Positions 32,117 through 41,325 of a stretch of DNA of 64,000 nucleotides are shown here, piece after piece (position 1 is the stretch's first letter; each line of letters starts with the position of its first letter). The DNA is from Glossina fuscipes (taxonomy: Eukaryota; Arthropoda; Insecta; Diptera; Glossinidae): positions 40,109,990 through 40,173,989 of the forward strand of contig NW_023998415.1 in the NCBI RefSeq assembly GCF_014805625.2, in the 5' to 3' direction. Both the position numbers and the translations under genes were made by a program. The notes beneath the pieces were generated by a model. That model was not told where the DNA came from. It worked only from the letters and a program-made list of their open reading frames with translations, and did not search any database.

Positions 32117-33311
32117 CAGACAAACATATATATATATATATATCTGTAAATGATGTGTGTCTTGCTGTTGTTAATAGTGCAAACGAAAACCAATCGATCC
32201 CATATCATATCATATCGCATCGCATCAAGTATCAGTCGTGCAATGACAGATATTTGTATGTTTGTGTTTGTTCTACGTACATTATATATGTGTATATGCA
32301 TGTGAACATATTTGCTTAAGCGGGCCAATTGATAGCAGTAATATGCAGTGATGTCACGCCAAAGAAGCCCATTTAAAATGCGCAAAACATTATAAAAATA
32401 GCAGCGCATGGCCAGCGGCCAATGTATACCAACTGACAAAAATCTATTTACTATAACATTTGTTTACATACTTACACACAAACGTACATTCATACAAACA
32501 CACAAATACATGTTAACTGATATATGCATATGATATATATATATATATAGAAAGTAGAAAACTATGGCGTGCAAAGTTACTTCAATAACACCAGTCCATC
32601 CATATTTATAATCAAACAGTCATTCAATCACTCATGCAACTATTTATAGATTTATCCCTTCCCTCCTTTACAATATGCATACTGCAAGCGAAAGCTAATA
32701 AAAAGTCATACAAATTCGCCATATGTTTGTTGGATTGTAAAATATTCACGAAAATGAAGACAAAAAAAAAAAAAAAAACGAGAAAAAACTAAATCACTTT
32801 TTTACTACCATATGGGTTAATGCTGGTTCCGAAGCATAACACATGTGATGAACAGCAACAGCAAATAGCAAGATATGCAAACTTCTACTCACCGCAGGTT
32901 TATCTGTGCGACACTCATCATGACGAAGAGAACGATGGCAGAGAAGAAACCTGATGACAGCGGACTACAGTAAAATTTTTATATTCTGCCTATATTCAAA
33001 ATTGACAACAAGAATAACAACCAAAAAACAAAAAAAAAACAATAAAAGCAAGCAGTAATAGCAGCAACAAAGTACCCGTATTAAATACATTCATTCATTC
33101 ATTCATACATTTCACTGTCCTCTGTTAGATATATATTTGTGCAGAGTGTTTGCTGACAAACGATTGCACAAACGTAATGAATGTATCAATGCAAATGCAT
33201 ACCGATATGGACGAGTACGGAGAGTGGAGCGACTAAATGGACAGACATTTGCATAGCAAAGCCCGTCAACCAGCCAGCTGTTTACTTGCATGCTGTTCGA
33301 ATATTTGCTAA

Positions 33312-33312
<1 letters not shown>

Positions 33313-33357
<45 letters not shown>
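33313..33357. repeat. (AT)n microsatellite
   Basis: An uninterrupted alternating AT tract of about 45 bases. Confidence 0.9.
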
Positions 33358-33361
<4 letters not shown>

Positions 33362-34251
33362 ATAGGTCGATATATATGCTTTAATATGTATATATATATA
33401 TACGATGTACGATGTACGTATATAAACATATTCGCATTAAGTTTATTTTTCATTTTTTTTTCTCTTTATTTTGGTTGCTTTCATTACGCTCTGTTCAAAT
33501 ACAGACTGAAATCGATGCAAATTTAATACGCAAATAAAATGACCATTGATTGAAAATCTCATTTGTGTAAAGTGATTCTTAAGCTAACAATGTGCATATG
33601 CATGTGTTTATATATATGTTTGTGTGTGTGTGTGTGTTTTTCTTTCAATTTCTCTACTTTTTTTTTCTCTTTTCATTTTTTCATCTACCTGTGCGTGTGT
33701 CTGTAAGTAAGTGTTCATCGCACTTATCATCATTACATTGTAAAATGAAATTACAAGGAATCTGCTTTATTATAGCAGAGAAAGGGAATTTGAAATGACT
33801 TGGAATATTAAAACGAAAAGTAAAGCTTCCAGCGAATGGAATGGATCGCCATTTCTTTATACAGGGAATTTATTTATTGCTTTCAAACGAACTTCCCCAT
33901 GGATGACCCATTACTTCATCACGGTGCACGGGCACAGCAACAAATTTTTGTTCTTCTTTTTCTTCTTCCTCTTTCTCTTCTCCTTCTTCTTTAATTTGCT
34001 CTATGATGTTTGACAAATTGCCCAACGAGACATTAAGGTAAACATTTGTTATTCAATGGACATTCATTGCCACCATCCAGCTCCAGTCAAATTATCTAAG
34101 AAACTTAGGTGGTTTAATTAAGAGGACGTGAACTTGCAATTATTTTTTCGTTTATCGTTTCCAGCTGTGTTGTAATTTTTGATTAAACAAAGAAGGATTT
34201 GATTTTCAAAAATTCAAATACTTTAAGTGGTTAGAGAGTGAGTGGGACGAT

Positions 34252-34279
34252 GGGGAGGGGGAGGGGGGGGGGGGGGAGG
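34252..34279 (+). other. G-run with G-quadruplex potential
   Basis: The sequence is G4, A, G5, A, G14, A, GG in otherwise AT-rich DNA. Four or more G-tracts separated by single bases fit the standard G-quadruplex pattern. No promoter, telomere-like repeat or gene lies beside it. A homopolymer sequencing error in the G14 is possible. Confidence 0.7.
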
Positions 34280-35052
34280 TTATTTATTCATTGTATACTG
34301 TAAACCAGATTTCCGATTTTACAAGTACATGAAATTGGTGGAATCGAACTATATTAACTCGTCGAATCGCTGTGCGAAACTACTCTTTTTACTTCGCTAA
34401 ATCATATTAAATTGTATGGATGTATATAATTTGCTGATTTCAATCTACAACTCGCAATTTTTTATATATTTTGGGGAAATTTGTTACCCACTACAATATT
34501 TTAATTCCTTTTCCAGCGTGTACTTTTGAATGTTTCAAGGTATGTACAGTGGAAAATCAGAAAAATTTTATGAACTAACTCGCCAGAGACTTACAGCGAA
34601 TTATCTACAGGTAAAAAACACAAGCATAACTTAATTAAAGAAATGCGCGGAACGACAACTCATGAGGCTCGCACTTGTGCAAATTCAATATCTACCATCG
34701 AGTTTGCGACGGGTGACTCTAGAAGTAAGCCTCTTCTCCTATCTTGTACCCATATCTATAATGCTCTGCAAGCTGTTATATTTTGAACGTGCTCACGCTG
34801 CGCTAATTGTTTTTTTTTTCGTTCTAAGGCTAAAGAATACAATATAAGAAAATTCGCCAAAAAGTTGCAAGTGATTGCCTCAACTAACTTAAAGAAGTGC
34901 TTCGAAAATTGGTTCATACGGTGGTCTAGTCAGAGTACTATAAACTATTGAAATGTCTTAAAATATTTCAGTTTCGTTTGACAAACCCTTACGCACAAAA
35001 TGATCTGTTTGTTTAGGTGTTATTGTCGCAATAAATCCTTATCAGAATATTC

Positions 35053-35108
35053 ATTACCATAACCGTACAATTTTCGCTTTCATAGATTACCATAACCGTA
35101 CAATTTTC
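35053..35108 (+). repeat. Direct repeat, 23 bases twice with 10-base spacer
   Basis: The 23-base word starting ATTACCATAACCGTACAA occurs at 35053-35075 and 35086-35108 without a mismatch. A perfect short duplication suggests recent slippage or an excision/insertion scar. No protein is encoded. Confidence 0.85.
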
Positions 35109-35410
35109 CAAACTTATTCAAATGTCGCGAAAAATTAATTTTATACACACCACCGATACATGTAAACGCGCTACGTTTGTTGCTTCTTAGATAAAACTCA
35201 GAGATATCTGTTAAGACACATTTATTATTGCAATTTTAATGCAACCGTCTGTGGTAGGGGAATATCGTTAAATTTTTGCAATTCATTTCTAATGATGAGT
35301 AAAAACAATTTTCTAAAAACAATTTTCTCTCAATTTACAAAATTATAAAAAATATATTTCACGAAGATTCAATATTCTGTCTCTCTTCCTTTATCACAAG
35401 GATTTATGTC

Positions 35411-35815
35411 AAGGGTTTAACGTGGGTACCTGCCATGATGGCTTAACCCCACGGTGGCCCAAGGCACACAGATTATTTAAGCGTAATCCACGCCCTCCAG
35501 AGAGTTAAGCAATCCCTATAAGCTAGGGGTGTAAACAACACTGGAGTCCAGATTGTTTATTATGTATGTATGTATCAATAAACCCACTCTGGTCGGTGTT
35601 GAGGCCTATCCTCACCTCGATTTATTCCACTTTGGCTTTGAAATAGTGAAAACCACAACCACCACGAATACTCCCCGACGGGCCGTACCCAAGCAGTGAC
35701 GGCTCACATATTGATAAACTGCTGCGTTCAAAAGGGATTTGGCTTGTTCCACCGCAGTTTCTACAGGATGCAGTTTAATCAATATTGTCACCATTACCCG
35801 CAGGCATTCGTGACC
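35411..35815 (+). repeat. GC-rich repeat module X, copy A
   Basis: The module starts at GGGTTTAACGTGGGTACCTG and runs through GGCTTAACCCCACGGTGGCCC, a hairpin at about 35540-35593, ACCACAACCACCACGAATAC, and ends near ACCATTACCCGCAGGCATTC. The same order occurs at 36302-36675 with a few tens of differences. It is clearly GC-richer than its surroundings. On the minus strand both copies keep a short Val-rich frame ending in VVVVV, but I do not recognise a protein. It may be the 3' part of an unidentified retrotransposon. Confidence 0.7.
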
Positions 35816-35999
35816 TCTCTCATATGCACCTTCCAGCGTATTTTAACGGCACATTTTTTCATTCGTTTCGAAAGATCTTATTATACTCTAATAATGCGCT
35901 TTCCAGCGTACTTTAGCGGCGCATTTAAGGCAAAAGGACAAAAAAACATTTCATTTCATTTATTTATTTATTTTATTTTTCGTGATTAAGTTTGATATT

Positions 36000-36297
36000 T
36001 TAGGATCCGACGTTGCACTGATATGGCGAGCGAGCTACCATACCAGTTACCAGCTGGCTTTTCGTAAGAATTTCCTCTGTAATAATTAGCTTATTGAGAA
36101 AAGAGTTCACCTTCCATTGAACCCCTAAGTCATCTTTCAGAAAACTTCTCGCCGAGTTATAAGTAGCCCAAGCTTTAAAACCTTCTTCGCCGGCCGTGGC
36201 CATTTCCGAGGATCATCACAAGCAGATGAGAATTTCGGTACGTCTATGCTCCCCTAAAGCATAGTTTATCATACCAAGAGTCAAAGTAACATTGATT
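36000..36297 (+). repeat. GC-rich repeat module Y, copy A
   Basis: The module includes TAGCTTATTGAGAAAAGAG, TCTCGCCGAGTTA, CGCCGGCCGTGGCC and AAAGCATAGTTTATC, all repeated in the same order at 37140-37370. A minus-strand frame of 67 codons (36000-36203, beginning MATAGEEGFKAW) lies here; the corresponding part of copy B is not open, so coding is unsupported. Confidence 0.65.
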
Positions 36298-36301
36298 GTG
36301 G

Positions 36302-36675
36302 CAAGGGTTTAACGTGGGTTCCTGCCTGAAAGGCTTAACCCCACGGTGGCCCAAACCACTTTTAAGCGTACTACGCCCCCTGGCGAGTTAGACAATCCCC
36401 ACAGAGTATGGGCCTAAACAGCACCAGAGTCCAGAACAGTTTATTGTGTATGGAACAATAAACCCCACTCTGGTGAATGGCGAGGCCTAGCTGCACTCAA
36501 TTGTTCCATTTTAGCTAGGAACTCGCCAACCACAACCACCACGAGTACTCCCCGAAGGGCCGCACCCAAGCAGTCAGGACTCACAAATTGATGAACTGAC
36601 TGCTTCCGCCATAAGGCTTCCACTGTGCTTGTTGATCAATTACCACCATTACCCGCAGGCATCCGTGACATGTGT
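36302..36675 (+). repeat. GC-rich repeat module X, copy B
   Basis: This is the second copy of module X, about 890 bases after the first. It contains a better hairpin than copy A: CACCAGAGT at 36422-36430 pairs with ACTCTGGTG at 36467-36475, and inside it GTTTATTGT pairs with ACAATAAAC around a seven-base loop. It ends near ACCATTACCCGCAGGCATCC. Confidence 0.7.
36422..36475. other. Stem-loop inside module X copy B
   Basis: Two perfect nine-base-pair stems are separated by an internal loop (CCAGAACA-like side against CCCC) and capped by GTATGGA. The matching stem in copy A (35540-35593) keeps the inner GTTTATT/AATAAAC pairing, but its outer stem is mismatched, so the structure is only partly conserved. 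Confidence 0.6.
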
Positions 36676-37139
36676 TCAAAAGTAAAAATAGGTAAAAGGG
36701 GAAAACTTATTCGTCATATCCCTTTTCCATTTTTGCATGTATTAATTAATTTACCAAGCATTTTCTTTCAATCGGCCAAAGGGAAAGCCGTCCGTCAATT
36801 CCTTTTTACATTAATAGTATAATTAATTTATTTATTTGTTACGACTTAAGAACAAAGTCCATCATATACCCGCAGGCATACGTGGCTTTGTGAGGCGAGC
36901 TTCCTGACCCCCGTGGCTCCCAGTTTGTTTTGCAAAGCCTTTGGCATACTTTGGGCGTTTGTTAAAAACAACCGTACTTGCTTCGGATCCTCCATACTTT
37001 CCTGGTTGCTACACCAAGTGAACTACTTTTCTTCAAGATATATAGGTCTCGGGTATTGCACTGGACATGGCAGACTAGTCTAATGCACTCTACCATGCAC
37101 TCGCTAGATTACTACCTTCATTGTACTTAAAACCCATTC

Positions 37140-37370
37140 AGTATATTCCTCGGTAGTAACTAGCTTATTGAGTAAGAGCTCTTCTTCCAGCCAACCCCTC
37201 CACCATCTATCAGAAACTCGTCGCCGAGTTAGCAGCCCAAAACCTTAAACTCTTCTTAGCCGGCCGAAGCCGTTGCCCGGGGATCACCGCTGGGAGGTGA
37301 GAGTTTCGGCACATCTATGCTTCTTATCAAAGCATAGTTCATCTCCCCCCCCAAAGTAACAGTGAAACTG
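37140..37370 (+). repeat. GC-rich repeat module Y, copy B
   Basis: TAGCTTATTGAGTAAGAG, CTCGTCGCCGAGTTAGCA, TAGCCGGCCGAAGCC and AAAGCATAGTTCATC repeat the order of module Y copy A. About 460 bases of different sequence separate it from module X copy B, against about 190 in copy A. The two X-Y units are therefore related but not a simple recent duplication. Confidence 0.65.
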
Positions 37371-37448
37371 AAAAAGGACGTAGCGCTACGCGGATAGCTA
37401 CATCACAAAAAAATGTTAAGTCCGCTCAATGTATCTTCCAATATAAGC

Positions 37449-37490
37449 CGCTCTCGTATAATGCGGTCTTTGCAAAACACACACATATTA
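37449..37490 (+). repeat. Putative left terminus of a pogo/Tigger-like element
   Basis: The stretch GCCGCTCTCGTATAATGCGG followed by TCTTTGCAAAACAC matches, inverted, the sequence at about 39693-39717, whose reverse complement reads GCCTTTCTCGTATAACACGG. From memory, CTCGTATAACxCGGT is typical of insect pogo/Tigger terminal inverted repeats. The exact element end and TA target duplication are not resolved. Confidence 0.5.
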
Positions 37491-37724
37491 CACGATAGAA
37501 AGCCCAAAAAATCGAATACACACATATATATGCAACTTAATTTTTTCTTTTTCAATTGCATTCAATGAGGGAAACCCTTAACTATATATTTGCTATAAAA
37601 AAATCCCCGATTTTCTTTTTGAAAAATGACACAGTACACGTTTCGGTTAAATTGGATGATGATTGATTGACCTTGTTCAACACAAAAAATCAGTTTTCCA
37701 TGTAGGAATATCGAGCTAGTCAGT

Positions 37725-38405
37725 GAATATAGAGGCTAACCATCTTCAACATTCGACACTTTCTCTGTTCGATTTCAATGTGCTGATATCGATGCCAATG
37801 ACAAAGAACGGCCTGGAAGAACAAGAAAAGTTCAAAGACAATGAATTGCAAGAATTATTGAACGAAAGTCCAGCTCAAAGTCTCCAAAATCTTTCGAACA
37901 GCTTAACAGTTGACGAACAAAATGTTTTCACACGCGTATGTGCAAAGGGAAATAGCCAAAAGTAGGGGGAACGCCTACCATACGAACTGTCTGAAAATGC
38001 CATTTTAAAGCGTTTCAAAGTTGTTGTGACTGACGATGACCAACGGATCGATGACGACAACCCCAGGCGCAAAAAATCAGGAATCAGTCCAGGAGAGCCA
38101 TCCCCATCGAGAACGAAGCGGAATATTCATGACCGTAAAGCTTTGCTGCAATGTATTACGACCTACTAAAGCCGATTAAAACTGTTTCTGCAGATGTCTA
38201 CCGACGTCAAAAGACCAACAATAGCGATTAATTGACACAAAGTCATTCTTTTGCGTGACAACCCGCGGTCGCATGTTGAGCAAGAGCTATCAAAGATACA
38301 CTGTCGCAGCTTGAACGGGAAATTTTTGCCGCACCCAGCATACTCACCAAGCAGAGCGCCTTCTAATTACCGCTTGTTGAGAAATGTGAAAAGCTTAAGC
38401 TAAAA
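37725..38405 (+). pseudogene. Mariner transposase relic, mauritiana-type
   Basis: Translations give the helix-turn-helix region (NELQELLNESPAQSLQNLSN, then TVDEQNVFTRVCAKGN), PYELSE after a TAG stop at 37963-37965, then VVVTDDDQRIDDDNPRRKKS, PGEPSPSRTKRNIH, VILLRDNPRSH and HPAYSPSRAPSNYRLL. These correspond in order to the mariner landmarks: HTH, WVPxEL, TGDE, YDNPKRKKSW, HDNARPH and HPPYSPDLAPSDYHLF. The last Asp of the DD34D triad is Asn in SN. About 25 codons between PYEL and the first Asp are missing, several stops occur, and the middle is deleted. The copy ends abruptly where a different mariner begins at about 38406. It is dead. Confidence 0.8.
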
Positions 38406-39293
38406 AATCATTAGATTTTTCCGCTGAAAAATATCGCAAAGTAGTGCGTAGTGGAAAATTTAAAAATGCTTTGCAATGTTCTTTAGCTTCGCATAGAGAA
38501 ATTCTTACCGGGAAGTATTTGCAAAACATCGCCCAGGAGCTAAAAATCGACCATAAAACAGTTTTAAACCATTTACACAAAGCTGGATTCAAAAAGAAGC
38601 TCGATGTTTGGGTGCCATACCAATTAACAGAAAAAAACATGATGGATCGAATTTCCATCTGCGAAGCCTTGGCCAAACGGAATGAGATAGACCCATTTCT
38701 TAAACGGATGGTGACTGGAGATGACAAATTGATCACATACGATAACCCTGTGCGAAAACGATCGTGGTCAAAGAGCGGTTTAAGCATCTCAAACGGCCAG
38801 GAAGGTTTTGCTATGCATTTGCTGGGACTGGAAGGGGATTATTTATTATGAGTTGCTTCCATATGGCCAAACGCTTAATTCTGATCTCTACTGTCAACAA
38901 CCGGACCGTTTGAAGATAGCGATTGACCAGAAACGGCCAGAATTGGCCAGCAGGAGAGGTGTCGTGTTCCACCAGGCCAACGCTAGGCCACACAGATCTA
39001 CAGTGACTCGCCAGAAACTTCGGGAGCTTGGTTGGGAAGGTTTAATGCATCCGCCATACAGTCCGGACTTGGCACCAAGCGATTATCATCTTTTTCTTGC
39101 ATCGCAAAATTTCTTTAATGATAAAATATTGGAATCTAGGGAGGATTGTGAAAATCGACTAATAGAGTTTTTTGCAAATAGAGACCAGGACTTCTATGAG
39201 AGAGGCATTTTGAAGTTACCTTTAAAATGACAACAAATCATACAACAAAACGGTGCATATTTGACCCAAATCGGACAATCCGAAGCATGTTAA
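38406..39293 (+). pseudogene. Mariner transposase relic, second lineage, near-complete C-terminal part
   Basis: The first open part (38444-38780) gives an HTH (YLQNIAQELKIDHKTVLNHL), WVPYQLT, NEIDPFLKRMVTGDDKLITY and VRKRSWSK. After a frameshift near 38780, ARKVLLCICWDWKGIIYYEL, FHQANARPH and HPPYSPDLAPSDYHLF follow. These are the DD34D mariner motifs. The first Asp (VTGD) and third Asp (PSD) remain; the second is Ala because FHQDNARPH has become FHQANARPH. A TGA at 39228-39230 replaces the Trp expected after LPLK; the family's usual end, TAA, is at 39291-39293. The N-terminal third is missing. This lineage differs from the relic just upstream. It is inactive. Confidence 0.88.
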
Positions 39294-39317
39294 ATAAAGT
39301 CCTAAAGTTCATATAAA

Positions 39318-39348
39318 AATAATGGATTTCTTTTTCCCCAAACTAATA
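39318..39348 (-). repeat. Right terminal inverted repeat of the second mariner, with TA
   Basis: The plus strand reads AATAATGGATTTC, TTTTTCCCC, AAACTAA. Its reverse complement, TTAGTTTGGGGAAAAAG and then AAATCC, resembles mariner termini from memory. It lies 25 bases after the expected stop codon and is followed by TA (39347-39348), the expected target duplication. No matching left terminus was found, consistent with truncation of the 5' part. Confidence 0.6.
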
Positions 39349-39510
39349 TCTCAAAGAATAACAAGCTAACCAGCTTTGAGAGAAAAAAACAAAATTAACT
39401 GTAATTTTCGATGAGAGTGATGACGAAAATTCATTTTATGGTCGTAATTGTTATTTCATTTTGAATAAATTATTGCCACACATTGCTTTGATTTATATTA
39501 ATTTAAAATT

Positions 39511-39725
39511 TCGTATAACACGATTTCGATAAAACACAAAACAAGATTTCAAGATAGCACGGTACACATTGCCTCGATGTTTACGTTATATGCAAATTTA
39601 AATCGTATTATTCGAAATTAAATAAATTCTTAGTTAAAAATAAATAAATGCGAATGTTTCGTATAACACGGTTTCGATATAGTATCGTACGAATTAACCG
39701 TGTTATACGAGAAAGGCCTGCAAAA
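39511..39725 (-). repeat. Putative right terminus of a pogo/Tigger-like element
   Basis: TCGTATAACACGATTTCGAT (39511) and TCGTATAACACGGTTTCGAT (39659) are near-identical direct subterminal repeats 148 bases apart. A final AACCGTGTTATACGAGAAAG block (39696-39715) is the inverted match of the sequence at 37449. Together they look like the subterminal and terminal repeats of a pogo/Tigger element enclosing the two mariner relics. No pogo transposase is visible inside. Confidence 0.5.
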
Positions 39726-41291
39726 GCTTATATTAACTTTAATAAAAAGCTGATCATATAATGATTATATAAAGAGGTCAGAGATCTTTATTACGGATCT
39801 GGATGATTGCTGTTGCTAGAATTGAATAAAAATCTTTTCTTGTACATGAGTATTTGTATCTTTCGCTTTCTTCTTCCCTTTTAGCTTCTTTGTTTGTTTT
39901 GCTTGCTTAGTGTTTTACGTTTCACTGAACCAGAGCAATGCCGCGTTTACTCCGTTCATTTGCTGTTTCTTTCTTGATAATTAATTTCCATGAAAGCATA
40001 ATTCATTTAAGTGTCATGTCATGACAAATGGCATTAAAAAGCTGCCTTGCTGGATGTTAGATAGATAGCCAGTGATAATCATAATGTGAAAGCATTTCTT
40101 TGTTGTGTCAATGACAGCATAATTTAGCAGTTTCCAGTCCGTACGATTACAAAGTTGTCTCTCGTTTTGTACACTGGTGTTGTAGATTGTTAATGTCAAC
40201 AATATCGTGTTCACTGATCTTAAATATAAAAATATATTTCATAATAACACAAAGGTTTAAATGAAATTCTTAACAAATTGATCTTTCTTACTTTTTAAAC
40301 ACGAAACGTATAAACGTATCTACTCATTCTGACTCTTACCCTATCTTGTTGGTTTAATTTTTTGCTTTGCCTTCTTCTCTTCTGTCTTTTTCTACTTTCA
40401 TTTTGTTGTTGTTTTATTTTATTTATTTATTTTTTTTTTGTTTCTTTTCTTATTTTTATATTAATTTTTTTTTTTTTTAAAGAATAATTATCGCATTTCT
40501 TATATAATATGAGAAAATGTTTAAGAAAACATTAGCTTGAGAAACGTAAAAAAGAACATTTATTGAAAATTGTGATACAATGCTTATGTTGAAGTCAAAC
40601 AATACGAACCCGAGTAAGAGGGAGCGAGAAAGTGGGACTCACAGAGAAACAGAGAAAGGCTTGTGTTCGAATATCGCGGTCATGTTCGCAATCCACTCCC
40701 CTGAGTTTTTATTATATAACTATTGTTGTTGTTGGTTTAGTTAAAACTGCTGCTTTTTGCGCTCATGTCTGCTCATGAGTGTCAAACTGATAATCGCGTG
40801 TATTTTTCTTAGAGCAGTGGTCAAAAAGCACGCGATTCTCACAAAATTAACAAAAAAAAAGAAAAAAAAAATCCAAAAAAAATTCATTTAATTTTCCTAA
40901 ATTTTATTTGTGTTCTTAAATGTTTTAACTTGCTAACCACACAACAACGCACAAGTGCCCGGCATGCTACATCCACGGGGGAAAAAAAGGGGTTGCACTT
41001 GATGAAAGCTTTTTAATATGTTTATTATAAGGGAGTGAAAATTCTAGCTTGCTTTACGTTCAAATGAAAGAAATTGACATTGCGAATTAAAGTGTTGTTA
41101 ACTTTAATTTGCGAAGGCAGAAATCTTTTCTTCTTAAGGTACAAAACATTGAAATAACTTGATCGCCCTATCTCTCTCTCTCTCTATCTCTCTCTTCTCG
41201 GGTTGCTTGCGAGAAATTTATTTTAAAAATGAATCAAAAACTCACGAGTCATCTTGACAAGTCCTCGACAAAATGGCAATAGTTGCCTAAA

Positions 41292-41292
41292 A

Positions 41293-41320
<28 letters not shown>
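41292..41320. repeat. (AAT)n trinucleotide repeat
   Basis: About nine AAT units in tandem. Confidence 0.9.

Positions 41321-41325
<5 letters not shown>

Larger units (their letters stand above)
30541..34250. other. Non-coding DNA rich in (AT)n microsatellites
   Basis: No gene is recognised. (AT)n tracts lie near 32.08 and 33.33 kb with smaller AG, CA and GT runs. Frames of 90-140 codons at 31.5-33.5 kb are Ile/Tyr repeats created by TATATA sequence. Confidence 0.5.

Noticed and set aside
31891..32439. Overlapping 142- and 129-codon frames on both strands
   Set aside because: Both are Ile/Tyr repeats from (AT)n sequence and overlap in opposite directions; there is no sign of coding.
35411..36675. 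X modules as the two LTRs of one LTR retrotransposon
   Set aside because: Module Y follows both X copies, so the pattern is X-Y-X-Y rather than LTR-internal-LTR. There is no gag or pol between them and no TG...CA ends were found.
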